Part shown: positions 23,946-32,071 of the stretch, in pieces | Numbering within the stretch: position 1 is the stretch's first letter | How the letters are laid out: every line of letters starts with the position of its first letter | Assembly: GCA_937976375.1 (NCBI GenBank) | Contig: CALJRU010000071.1 | Span: 16,695 to 80,694 of the forward strand | DNA from: an uncultured Peptococcaceae bacterium | GTDB lineage: Bacteria; Bacillota; Peptococcia; Peptococcales; Peptococcaceae | DNA length: 64,000 bases | Direction: 5' to 3' | Made by a program: the position numbers and the translations under genes | Notes under the pieces: generated by a model | What the model saw: the letters and a program-made list of their open reading frames with translations, nothing else | The model's database searches: none | What the model was told of the DNA's origin: nothing

Positions 23946-24629
23946 ATGAATATCTTAGAAGTTCAGCATGTTCATAAATTTTATGGTAACAAAGAAAATA
24001 AAATTCATGCTCTCAATGATGTTTGTTTATCGGTGAGACAAGGTGAGTTTGTTGCTATTGTAGGCACATCAGGTTCAGGCAAGAGTACGTTGCTAAATCT
24101 TATTGGTGGATTGGATGTGCCAGATGATGGTGCTATTACAATACGTGATCATAACATTGCAGAATTAAGCCGAAAAGCATTGACTATTTTTAGGCGACGG
24201 TATATTGGTTTTGTTTTCCAAAATTACAGCCTGATGCCAGTATTAAATGTTTATGATAATGTTGCCTTGCCGGTGACATTTGATCGAGGAAAGCATGTGG
24301 ATCATGATTATATACAGGCATTATTGCGGCAGTTAGGATTGTGGGAAAAACGCAAACGTTATCCGAATGAATTGTCAGGGGGACAGCAACAGCGTGTTGC
24401 GATTGCCCGTGCACTAGCCAATAAGCCTGCGCTTATTTTAGCAGATGAACCTACAGGCAACTTAGACTCTCGCACAACGATAGATGTGATGGGGCTGCTC
24501 AAAGAGAGTAATCGGCTCTATAAGCAAACAATGCTTATGGTTACCCATAATGAAGCACTTGCTCAAGCATGTGATCGAATTATTCATATAGAAGACGGGC
24601 GTATCGTTCATATGACGGGTGGTGAATGA
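23946..24629 (+). CDS. ABC transporter ATPase (MacB/BceA/LolD type)
   Basis: This 227-residue ATPase has Walker A GTSGSGKST, the signature LSGGQQQRVAIARAL, Walker B LILADEPTG and the H-loop MVTHN, in the arrangement of MacB/BceA-type ATPases (FVFQNYSLMPVLNVYDNV). The ATG at 23946 has AAAGGAG 8 bases upstream; an upstream in-frame start at 23910 lacks one. The FtsX-type permease begins one base after its stop. Confidence 0.95.
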   Translation: MNILEVQHVHKFYGNKENKIHALNDVCLSVRQGEFVAIVGTSGSGKSTLLNLIGGLDVPDDGAITIRDHNIAELSRKALTIFRRRYIGFVFQNYSLMPVLNVYDNVALPVTFDRGKHVDHDYIQALLRQLGLWEKRKRYPNELSGGQQQRVAIARALANKPALILADEPTGNLDSRTTIDVMGLLKESNRLYKQTMLMVTHNEALAQACDRIIHIEDGRIVHMTGGE

Positions 24630-24630
24630 T

Positions 24631-27312
24631 ATGACTGCAGGAAAATTGGCAATGGCTTATCTGAGCCGTGAAAAGAAACAAACTTTGGCATTATTTGTAG
24701 GTATTCTTTTGGCCGCATCTTTGCTTACAGGTATTGGTTCTTTATTTTCTAGTGGCTTAAATGCGGCGAAAGAAAATGCACGATTGGAATATGGGGATTG
24801 GCACTATAGTACACGATGCGACTTACCGTGGTATGATGCTTTTATGAGTGACCCAACGGGAGATGACTTTGATCTTCAATCATATGGTGTGGAGACCGTG
24901 CGAAAAGCTATTGAAGAACCGTTCGCAATACAATATGTGAGCGCTGATTCAGGTTATATGGAAATGATGGGACGTTCATTGTTGGAAGGTAAAATGCCAG
25001 AATCCAATCATGAAGTTGCAATGGATAAGCAAACATTGCGAAATTTGGGCGCTTCGGCAGAATTAGGCAGTTCAGTCACGTTAGATGATGAAACATTCAC
25101 GCTCTGTGGCATTGTAGCAGAAATGCCAGAAAAATTGAGTGAACAGATGGGCGATTTCATGCAAGTGTTTGTTGGGCCAAATTTGGACTATGGCATGAAC
25201 GGTCGTTTTATCTATTTAAAATTTGATGAGTCAAAGTCCGTGGCCGATCAGATGGCTGCTTTTGCTGATAAATATGATATTGACGGCAGTACCGTTGAAC
25301 TAAACAAAGGGCTTTCGAGTTATGTGGGGACAGATGCAGCATCAATGACACCAAAAGAAATTTTGGGAGCGCTGAAGGATCCGAGTCTTGGCATTCCATA
25401 TGTTTGGGGCATGTTAAATGAAAATCAAGCGATGACTGAGGGGGCAGTGTTAGTTGCGTTGATCATCTTCGCAGGTTTTATTATTTACAGTATTTTTCAG
25501 GTTTCTGTACTAAAGCGCATGAAACAGTACAGCATCATGCAAACGCTGGGATTGACAGATGGTGGTATTTGGCGCCTGTTGTTATGTGAATTGTTTCTTA
25601 TTTTCGCTGTGGCCTATTCGATAGGATGTATCATAGGTAACATGATGGCAGCGGCTCTTTATAAACACGTAGGACGAATTTTTGTAACGCGCCATCTTAC
25701 GTATCATGCTGGCATTGACACTTCACAGATTGCTGCCGAACAATCAGTTAGCAATATTCCTGATGTTGGTGCTTTTCAAGTAGATTGGTCTTTAATCATT
25801 GGTTCGGCATTAGTGTTATCCGTGATTCTAATCGTTATATGTTCACTGTTAGTTCGTAAAATGAAACAGTTATCCTTGAGACAGATGATGGTTAATGATC
25901 AAGGAAAAAGACGGCGCAATCGAAAAATAATGAGTTTGCATCGTGGCAGTCTTACTGGTGTGCTCACAAAGCGATTCATGTTTGAACGAAAAAGCACTTT
26001 TATAGGCGTTATGCTTTCTCTTGCTATAGGTGGTATTATTTTCTTGAGCGCAGCTTATGTGATAGACAACACTCGCACGAATAATTTATTAACTTTTGCA
26101 GCGGACGATGGATTGGGCTCGGATATTCAGTTGATAGAAGAAACAGGAGCTCTTTCTGAAACAATTCCAGATGATGTTGTAAAGAACCTGAGAACGTTAG
26201 AGGGCGTTGCAGAAGTGATGCCAGTGCGTTATCAGTTAGGAGAAATTTCATTGCCCAATGGCATGTTTCACATGCCGAAGTATTATCCGGAAACAGCCAA
26301 CGAAGAAGGCTTTGAACAAGATCCAGAGATTATGGAGCGTTATAATGGCATTATTGTTCAAACAGGAGAAGATGATTATCGGTTGAAAGTGAATATCTAT
26401 GGCTATGATGATGCCATGCTTGCAGCGCTTAATGATTATCTTATTGATGGGACCATTGATCCTGACAAAATGAGAAAAGATAATAGTGTTATCGTGAAGA
26501 CACTTAGTGATGGTCAAGGCAATACAGATGGTGTTGACTTTCTGGTGGGCGATGATCTCACCATAAAAACACCGAATGATCCGGAAGCAGAAGGAGAGGT
26601 CCTGAGATTCTTGGCGGACGATAATCAGTATCAGGAATCAACTTTTACAATGGCAGCCATTGTCAGCCGACCGCTGGGCAAGGTTGAGACAACCATTGGT
26701 GATGATGGTGAATCAGTAGTTGATATTATTATGACCAATGAACAAATGGAAAAATATTTTGGTGTCAGCGGTTATCAAACTGTAAGTGTTTCCTTAACAG
26801 ACGATGCAGATCCTTTAGCAGTATCGGATGCCATAAGGGCGTTAACAGCAGGTATATCTGGTTGTTTAGTCCAAGATTATTCGGCACAGATTGCAGCTCA
26901 GAATATGTATCTGACGCAGCAAATGTTCTTTTTCTATGGCATTGCTTTTGTATTGTTAGCAATTAGTTTACTTCATATCATGAATAGCATGCATTATTTG
27001 GTTGTGGAACGCCGTCGTGAATTTACTATTCTGCGTGCAATGGGTATTACAGATGCTGGATTTTTACGAATGATGGCAAAAGAAGGAATAAGATATGGCA
27101 TATATGCAAGCCTTGCTATGCTCTTCGCCTTTATGCTTGTGCAAAAAGTGTTGTATTATTTTTTGGTGCATGTTTATTTGTATCTGCACCCAACAGCGAT
27201 GATTTCAGGAAAATATTTTTTAATAATGACATGCCTGAATATTTTTGTGTGTATGTTTGCAATGCTGCTATCGGGCAAACAAGTGTTGCAGCGTTCAATA
27301 CTTGAGCAATAA
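24631..27312 (+). CDS. FtsX/MacB-type ABC transporter permease
   Basis: This 893-residue permease has an N-terminal membrane helix (LALFVGILLAASLLTGIG), a large extracellular domain, three helices near residues 270-430, and a second repeat with another extracytoplasmic domain (about 480-760) and three C-terminal helices. Each half ends in an FtsX-like core (KRMKQYSIMQTLGLTDGGI; ERRREFTILRAMGITDAGF). Such permeases work with a BceA/MacB-type ATPase and often protect against cell-wall antibiotics or export lipopeptides. The gene ends the operon regulator-kinase-ATPase-permease. The substrate is not identifiable. Confidence 0.92.
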   Translation: MTAGKLAMAYLSREKKQTLALFVGILLAASLLTGIGSLFSSGLNAAKENARLEYGDWHYSTRCDLPWYDAFMSDPTGDDFDLQSYGVETVRKAIEEPFAIQYVSADSGYMEMMGRSLLEGKMPESNHEVAMDKQTLRNLGASAELGSSVTLDDETFTLCGIVAEMPEKLSEQMGDFMQVFVGPNLDYGMNGRFIYLKFDESKSVADQMAAFADKYDIDGSTVELNKGLSSYVGTDAASMTPKEILGALKDPSLGIPYVWGMLNENQAMTEGAVLVALIIFAGFIIYSIFQVSVLKRMKQYSIMQTLGLTDGGIWRLLLCELFLIFAVAYSIGCIIGNMMAAALYKHVGRIFVTRHLTYHAGIDTSQIAAEQSVSNIPDVGAFQVDWSLIIGSALVLSVILIVICSLLVRKMKQLSLRQMMVNDQGKRRRNRKIMSLHRGSLTGVLTKRFMFERKSTFIGVMLSLAIGGIIFLSAAYVIDNTRTNNLLTFAADDGLGSDIQLIEETGALSETIPDDVVKNLRTLEGVAEVMPVRYQLGEISLPNGMFHMPKYYPETANEEGFEQDPEIMERYNGIIVQTGEDDYRLKVNIYGYDDAMLAALNDYLIDGTIDPDKMRKDNSVIVKTLSDGQGNTDGVDFLVGDDLTIKTPNDPEAEGEVLRFLADDNQYQESTFTMAAIVSRPLGKVETTIGDDGESVVDIIMTNEQMEKYFGVSGYQTVSVSLTDDADPLAVSDAIRALTAGISGCLVQDYSAQIAAQNMYLTQQMFFFYGIAFVLLAISLLHIMNSMHYLVVERRREFTILRAMGITDAGFLRMMAKEGIRYGIYASLAMLFAFMLVQKVLYYFLVHVYLYLHPTAMISGKYFLIMTCLNIFVCMFAMLLSGKQVLQRSILEQ

Positions 27313-27396
27313 GTTAAGTTGCAGCTGTGAGTCACTTCCTTTTTAAGTTGACTTATAAAAAAGATGAAAAAAACGTTAATTTTTTTTGTAATATGC

Positions 27397-27426
27397 TTGA
27401 CAGCAGAGGAGTTCTTATCGTATAAT
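27397..27426 (+). promoter_or_regulatory. Strong promoter of the tRNA cluster
   Basis: Perfect TTGACA (27397-27402) and TATAAT (27421-27426) are separated by 18 bp, about 35 bp ahead of tRNA-Glu. Confidence 0.9.
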
Positions 27427-27429
27427 ACG

Positions 27430-27463
27430 TTTCGTTGACACGGCAAAAGACGAGTCAACGAAA
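27430..27463 (+). promoter_or_regulatory. Hairpin in the tRNA precursor leader
   Basis: TTTCGTTGAC (27430-27439) and GTCAACGAAA (27454-27463) form a perfect 10-bp stem immediately before tRNA-Glu. It is possibly a processing or anti-termination element. Confidence 0.5.
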
Positions 27464-27466
27464 GAT

Positions 27467-27543
27467 GGCCAGTTGGAGAAGCGGCTTAACTCATCAGCCT
27501 TTCACGCTGACATTCACGGGTTCGAATCCCGTACTGGTCACCA
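27467..27543 (+). tRNA. tRNA-Glu (TTC anticodon)
   Basis: The acceptor GGCCAGT pairs with ACTGGTC (one G-U). The anticodon arm TCAGC-CTTTCAC-GCTGA shows anticodon TTC. The T arm is CGGGTTCGAATCCCG. The 3' ACCA is encoded. Confidence 0.96.
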
Positions 27544-27544
27544 T

Positions 27545-27617
27545 GGATGATTAGCTCAGTTGGGAGAGCGTCTGCCTTACAAGCAGAGGGTCGGCGGTTC
27601 GAGCCCGTCATCATCCA
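27545..27617 (+). tRNA. tRNA-Val (TAC anticodon)
   Basis: The acceptor GGATGAT pairs with ATCATCC. The anticodon arm TCTGC-CTTACAA-GCAGA shows anticodon TAC, and the T loop is TTCGAGC. CCA is not encoded. Confidence 0.95.
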
Positions 27618-27619
27618 TT

Positions 27620-27693
27620 GGCGCAGTAGCTCAGTTGGTTAGAGCGCCAGCCTGTCACGCTGGAGGTCGTGGGTTCGAGACCCATCTGCGTCG
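27620..27693 (+). tRNA. tRNA-Asp (GTC anticodon)
   Basis: The acceptor GGCGCAG pairs with CTGCGTC (one G-U). The anticodon arm CCAGC-CTGTCAC-GCTGG shows anticodon GTC. The discriminator is G, as expected for Asp. CCA is not encoded. Confidence 0.95.
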
Positions 27694-27694
27694 T

Positions 27695-27721
27695 AGACAT
27701 TGCTTGTGCAATGTCTTTTTT
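27695..27721 (+). terminator. Terminator of the tRNA cluster
   Basis: AGACATTGC-TTGT-GCAATGTCT is a perfect 9-bp stem followed by TTTTT. Confidence 0.9.
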
Positions 27722-27743
27722 AATGGCTTTTGCCAGCAGTAAT

Positions 27744-27796
27744 ACATCAGGATGGTCCGATGTCTGCGTTTGCAGTTATGAACATCTGTACAGATG
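27744..27796 (+). promoter_or_regulatory. Three-hairpin leader of rplS (candidate L19 leader)
   Basis: Three small hairpins follow each other directly: ACATC-A-GGA-TGG-TCC-GATGT (27744-27763), CTGC-GTTT-GCAG (27764-27775) and the palindrome CATCTGTACAGATG (27783-27796), which abuts the ribosome site AAAGGAG. An L19 leader RNA family is known in Firmicutes and thought to mediate autoregulation. Membership here is inferred from position and structure only. Confidence 0.5.
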
Positions 27797-27811
27797 AAAG
27801 GAGAAAAGCAA

Positions 27812-28156
27812 ATGGATATCATTAAGCAAATCGAAGAAGCACAAATGAAGCAAGACGTTCCTGAATTTCGTCCTGGCGATACTGTTCGCATCGAAGTAAA
27901 GGTCGTCGAAGGGAACAGAGAACGTCTCCAGGCATATGAAGGCGTTGTTATTAAGCGCGTCGGCAAAGGCCTGACCGAAACTTTCACCGTTCGCCGTACT
28001 GCTTATGGTGTTACCAGTGAAAGAATTTTCCCAATTCATTCCCCACGCGTTGCGAGCATTAAGGTTGTTCGCCAAGGGAAAGTGCGTCGTGCAAAACTTT
28101 ATTATATGCGCGATCGTTACGGCAAAGCTGCTCGTATCAAAGAAATCCATCGCTAA
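27812..28156 (+). CDS. rplS: 50S ribosomal protein L19
   Basis: This 114-residue protein matches L19: FRPGDTVRIEVKVVEGNRER, then QAYEGVVIKRVGKGLTETFTVRR and the end RAKLYYMRDRYGKAARIKE. L19 sits at the subunit interface. The ATG at 27812 has AAAGGAG upstream, and the family starts there (MDIIKQIEEAQ). Unlike the usual order, it does not follow trmD but lies behind a tRNA cluster, with a structured leader and its own terminator. Confidence 0.97.
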   Translation: MDIIKQIEEAQMKQDVPEFRPGDTVRIEVKVVEGNRERLQAYEGVVIKRVGKGLTETFTVRRTAYGVTSERIFPIHSPRVASIKVVRQGKVRRAKLYYMRDRYGKAARIKEIHR

Positions 28157-28159
28157 TCG

Positions 28160-28195
28160 AAAAACGGATGTGTCAAATGGCACATCCGTTTTTTT
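28160..28195 (+). terminator. Terminator after rplS
   Basis: AAAACGGATGTG pairs with CACATCCGTTTT around 8 bases, followed by a T tract. Confidence 0.92.
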
Positions 28196-28277
28196 ATTTG
28201 ATTTAGAGTGGTTTAGTTGGAATGGTTAATAATGAAAACAATAAGAAATGATATGTGAAAGAGCTTGTACTTCCCTT

Positions 28278-28305
28278 TTGAATTTTTTACGAATAGAATT
28301 ATAAT
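28278..28305 (+). promoter_or_regulatory. Promoter of the alcohol dehydrogenase gene
   Basis: TTGAAT (28278-28283), a 16-bp spacer and TATAAT (28300-28305) put the start of transcription near 28312, 18 bases before the ATG. Confidence 0.72.
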
Positions 28306-28329
28306 TAATTTATTAAAGAAACGAGAAAG

Positions 28330-29559
28330 ATGGCTGCCATAGTGAGAACGCGTAAGAGTATTAGAAAAGGCGTGTATAGAATCATACAATATGGTTTAAA
28401 AATAGGGATGTCGTTATTGCCATGGCGGCAGCCGAAATTAATGCAGGGGGGTGGCGCGGTTAAGCGCTTGCCAATGTGGATTAGAAGGAAAGGCTTTAAA
28501 AAAGTTCTAATTGTTACTGATGAAAATTTAATGCGGTTGCATTTACTAGATGATATGTTGCGTGAGATGGATGCTGCCAAAGTAGACTACGTAATTTATA
28601 GAGATATTTCAGCCAACCCAACAGATTTGAATGTCGAGGAAGGGCTGGGGCTCTATGTCGCAGCTCAATGTGAGTGTATGATCGCTTTTGGTGGTGGTGC
28701 ACCTATTGATTGTGCAAAGGCAATTGGTGCGCGTGTCGCGCGCCCTAAAAAAACTGTAAAAGAACTACAAGGCATGTTGCATGTGTTAAAACCTATTCCA
28801 ACAATTTTTGCGGTGCCTACAACGGCTGGAACTGGATCAGAAACGACCATTGCTGCAGTAATTACGGAAGATGATACTCATCACAAAGCTTCGATTAATG
28901 ATATTAGTTTAGTACCTAGATATGCAGTTTTAGATCCGGAATTAACAGTCGGATTACCACCTCGGACAACTGCAACAACAGGGATGGATGCACTTTGTCA
29001 TGCTGTTGAAGCGTATACCAATCATCTTTACAATAGTGAACTAGAAAACGAAATGTGCCGAAAATCTGTTAAACTCATATATGATAATTTATATGCAGCA
29101 TATTTAGATGGTTCGAATATCATGGCTCGTAAAAACATGCAGGAAGCTGCCTTTTATGCTGGTCGTGCATTTACACGAGGGTGTGTTGGCTACGTACATG
29201 CAATTGGTCATACTTTAGGTGGGATATATCTGGTTCCACATGGTTTAGCAATGGCGATTCTATTGCCGCATGTTTTGAGAGCTTTTGGACCAGCTGTGTA
29301 TGACCGCTTGGCTGAACTGAGTGATGTGTGTGGGATGACGGAAAAATCCGCGACAAATGCTGAGAAAGCCAATGCTTTCATTTGCTGGATCGAAAGTCTG
29401 AAACAATTGATGGATATTCCAGAATATCCGACGATGATTCAAAAGAATGATGTTGATCAAATGGTGGTTTGGATTGACCGAGAGGCGAATCCAGTGTATC
29501 CTGTTCCGGTTATTTGGAGCAGAGCTGAGATCAAGGAATTCATTTTTAGTTTGATATAG
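28330..29559 (+). CDS. Iron-containing alcohol dehydrogenase
   Basis: This 409-residue protein belongs to the Fe-ADH family. It shows the NAD-binding FGGGAPIDCAKAIGA near residue 119, PTTAGTGSETT near 165, the metal-binding GMDALCHAVEAYTNH near 218, and GYVHAIGHTLGG near 282, with D and His ligands in place. It interconverts alcohols and aldehydes with NAD(P)H. It has a basic N-terminal extension of about 35 residues (VRTRKSIRKGVYRI) before the family fold. It is monocistronic. In this genome it could supply or consume aldehydes in relation to AOR, but nothing links them directly. The ribosome site (AGAAAG) is weak. Confidence 0.93.
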   Translation: MAAIVRTRKSIRKGVYRIIQYGLKIGMSLLPWRQPKLMQGGGAVKRLPMWIRRKGFKKVLIVTDENLMRLHLLDDMLREMDAAKVDYVIYRDISANPTDLNVEEGLGLYVAAQCECMIAFGGGAPIDCAKAIGARVARPKKTVKELQGMLHVLKPIPTIFAVPTTAGTGSETTIAAVITEDDTHHKASINDISLVPRYAVLDPELTVGLPPRTTATTGMDALCHAVEAYTNHLYNSELENEMCRKSVKLIYDNLYAAYLDGSNIMARKNMQEAAFYAGRAFTRGCVGYVHAIGHTLGGIYLVPHGLAMAILLPHVLRAFGPAVYDRLAELSDVCGMTEKSATNAEKANAFICWIESLKQLMDIPEYPTMIQKNDVDQMVVWIDREANPVYPVPVIWSRAEIKEFIFSLI

Positions 29560-29592
29560 GTTTTTGAAATGGAATGTCTAGTTTATTAAGGG

Positions 29593-29631
29593 CCAGATAG
29601 AATGAGAAATACTCACTCTATCTGGTATTTT
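29593..29631 (+). terminator. Terminator after the alcohol dehydrogenase gene
   Basis: CCAGATAGAATGAG pairs with CTCACTCTATCTGG over 14 positions with one mismatch, with a 5-base loop and TATTTTAT after it. Confidence 0.8.
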
Positions 29632-29698
29632 ATATGGAGCAATGATATAAATATAGAGATTTAGCGAGCAGGCAGATGATGCTTCTGGCTTAAACATC

Positions 29699-29728
29699 TT
29701 GCATAAAAGCCGGCATTTACATTATAAT
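29699..29728 (+). promoter_or_regulatory. Promoter of the ligA-gatCAB-deoC operon
   Basis: TTGCAT (29699-29704), an 18-bp spacer and consensus TATAAT (29723-29728) lie 48 bp before the ligA start. Confidence 0.75.
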
Positions 29729-29776
29729 TAAGAATAGTTTGTAGTCATTGACAGCAGAAAGGTGGTGAGACGAGTG

Positions 29777-31774
29777 ATGACTGAAAAAGAAAAAAAGCGG
29801 TATAAAGAGATGATGGAGGATATTCGCCATCATGAATATTTGTACTATGTGTTGGATGCTCCTGAACTAAGCGATGCTGCATACGATGAACGTTATCGGG
29901 CATTGCAGGCTTTTGAAAGAGAGCATCCAGACGAAATAGCTGCCGATTCGCCGACTCAGCGTGTTGGTGGAGCAGTTAAAGACGGATTCCGTTCTTATCA
30001 TCATCCTATTCCTCTTCAAAGCCTGGCGAATGCTTTTTCTTTGGAGGACTTGCAGGCTTTTGATCAAAGTTTGCGAAAAGAAATTCCAGCCAGTCGCATT
30101 CGTTACTCTGTAGAGTTTAAAATTGATGGGCTCTCAATTGCACTGTATTATCATGATGGTAAGTTGCAAACAGCGGCAACACGAGGTGATGGTAACGATG
30201 GTGAAGATGTAACAAGTAATGTGCGAACGATTCGGAGCATTCCTTTAAGTATTGAATATGCAGGAGATGTTTCTGTACGTGGCGAGATTTATATGCCCAA
30301 AAAGGCTTTTGAACATTTAAATGCTGAACGCGATGCATTGGGTGAGCCTTTGTTTGCCAATCCTCGAAATGCTGCGGCCGGTTCTTTACGACAGCTTGAT
30401 CCTCAAATTACGGCAAAGCGAAGTCTGGATGGAATTTTTTATACCGTAATGAATGATGAATCTTGTGGCCTGGATTCGCAAGATTCAGCCATTGATTTTA
30501 TTCGGTCACTTCATTTGCCACCAATTAAAAATATGATTTGTTCTTCTATTGAGGAAGCGTATGCGTACTGCATGATGTGGAAGGATAAACGGCAAGAGTT
30601 ACCCTATGAAATTGATGGTATGGTTATCAAGCTCACAGATCTTACTTTGCAAAAGCAATTGGGGATGCGAGCAAAATCTCCGCGGTGGGCAATTGCCTTT
30701 AAATTTCCTCCAGAGCAAAAAACGACAAAACTTTATGATATCACATTACAAATTGGGCGCACGGGGGTTGCTACACCTGTAGGGGAATTAGAACCAGTTT
30801 TTGTTGCGGGATCAACCATTCGTCGTGCAACTTTGCATAATCGTGCTTTTATTGAAGAGAAAGACATTCGTATTGGGGATATAGTGGTTGTTCAGAAAGC
30901 TGGGGATGTTATTCCAGAAATTGATCATGTTGTGACGGAAAAACGCTCTCAAGATTTAAAACCATATGTTTTCCCTATGGTATGTCCAGAATGCGGTAGT
31001 GACCTTGTGCAAGTTGAAGGAGAAGCTGCAATTCGATGTATGAACGCTCTGGCATGTCCGTCGCAGGTTCGTGCAAAAATTGTTCATTTTGCTAGTAAGG
31101 ATGCTATGGATATTGTTGGGCTTGGGCCGGAGATTGTAAATCAGCTTTACTCGACAGGATTGGTAAAAGAGTTGCCGGATCTTTATCGATTAAATATGAA
31201 GGCATTGCTAACATTAGAACGATTTGCGGATGCCAAGGCAATGAATTTATTAAATGCTATTGAGGCGTCTAAATCTGCAGAATTTTATCGTTTTTTGTAT
31301 GGCTTAGGAATACCGCTGGTTGGTTTAGAGACTAGCAAAATTTTAGCTCGTCATTTTTCAAATCTTGATGCACTTATGGCTGCTGATGTTGCTGCTTTAC
31401 AGGAAATTGATCAAATTGGTGCACTGATTGCACGAGAAATTGTAGGCTTTTTTTCTAATGTGCGTAATAAAGAGCAGATTAAGGTATTGTCTGAGCTTGG
31501 AATTAATATGGCGAGCAGTGTTGAAGAGAGAACGTCTCCTCAAACCGTTATTGGTAAAACGTTTGTATTAACAGGCACGTTACCGACATATTCAAGAGAT
31601 GAGGCAAAGGCCATGATTGAAGAACATGGTGGGAAAGTGACAGGAAGTGTTAGTAAAAAAACCAGCTATGTCGTTGCTGGTGAAAAACCAGGATCAAAGT
31701 ATGAAAAAGCCATTAATTTGAATATCCCAGTTATTACAGAAGAGGCTTTGTTGGCTTTATTGAAAGGAGAATAA
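29777..31774 (+). CDS. ligA: NAD-dependent DNA ligase LigA
   Basis: This 665-residue protein has the complete LigA layout: the Ia NAD-binding region (HHEYLYYVLDAPELSDAAYD), an adenylation domain with catalytic K115 in EFKIDGLS, the OB fold, a zinc finger (CPECG and CMNALACP), helix-hairpin-helix repeats and a C-terminal BRCT domain (GKTFVLTGTLPTYSRDEAK). It seals nicks in replication and repair. The ATG at 29777 follows AAAGGTGG. In-frame GTG codons upstream (29762, 29774) are less likely. It is followed by gatC after one base. Confidence 0.97.
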   Translation: MTEKEKKRYKEMMEDIRHHEYLYYVLDAPELSDAAYDERYRALQAFEREHPDEIAADSPTQRVGGAVKDGFRSYHHPIPLQSLANAFSLEDLQAFDQSLRKEIPASRIRYSVEFKIDGLSIALYYHDGKLQTAATRGDGNDGEDVTSNVRTIRSIPLSIEYAGDVSVRGEIYMPKKAFEHLNAERDALGEPLFANPRNAAAGSLRQLDPQITAKRSLDGIFYTVMNDESCGLDSQDSAIDFIRSLHLPPIKNMICSSIEEAYAYCMMWKDKRQELPYEIDGMVIKLTDLTLQKQLGMRAKSPRWAIAFKFPPEQKTTKLYDITLQIGRTGVATPVGELEPVFVAGSTIRRATLHNRAFIEEKDIRIGDIVVVQKAGDVIPEIDHVVTEKRSQDLKPYVFPMVCPECGSDLVQVEGEAAIRCMNALACPSQVRAKIVHFASKDAMDIVGLGPEIVNQLYSTGLVKELPDLYRLNMKALLTLERFADAKAMNLLNAIEASKSAEFYRFLYGLGIPLVGLETSKILARHFSNLDALMAADVAALQEIDQIGALIAREIVGFFSNVRNKEQIKVLSELGINMASSVEERTSPQTVIGKTFVLTGTLPTYSRDEAKAMIEEHGGKVTGSVSKKTSYVVAGEKPGSKYEKAINLNIPVITEEALLALLKGE

Positions 31775-31775
31775 T

Positions 31776-32057
31776 ATGCTTACTAAAGAAGCTGTTGAGC
31801 GGGTTGCTCACTTGAGTCGCTTAGAATTTACTGAAGATGAGTTGGAAAAACAATATGAACAGCTTGGATCTATTATTGATATGATGGACAGCCTTAGTGA
31901 AATTGACACTACAGATGTAACGCCGCTTAATCATGTCATGGATTTGCAAAATGTTTTCCGCGAGGATATTGTTCATGAAAGTATGGGCGTTGAAAAGGTA
32001 CTTTCAAATGCACCAAGTGAAAACGAAAATATGTTTCAGGTTCCAAAAATCGTTTAA
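31776..32057 (+). CDS. gatC: Aspartyl/glutamyl-tRNA amidotransferase subunit C
   Basis: This 93-residue protein has the GatC signature VERVAHLSRLEFTEDELEK, followed by VTPLNHVMDLQNVFREDI and a VPKIV end. GatC holds GatA and GatB together in the enzyme that converts Glu-tRNA-Gln (and Asp-tRNA-Asn) to the amidated forms. AAAGGAG precedes the ATG, and gatA follows 14 bp later. Confidence 0.95.
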   Translation: MLTKEAVERVAHLSRLEFTEDELEKQYEQLGSIIDMMDSLSEIDTTDVTPLNHVMDLQNVFREDIVHESMGVEKVLSNAPSENENMFQVPKIV

Positions 32058-32071
32058 AGGAGTGAATCGCT

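Noticed and set aside
27560..27987. Reading frames across the tRNA cluster on both strands
   Set aside because: They are translations of tRNA genes and the rplS leader. The cloverleaf structures explain this sequence.
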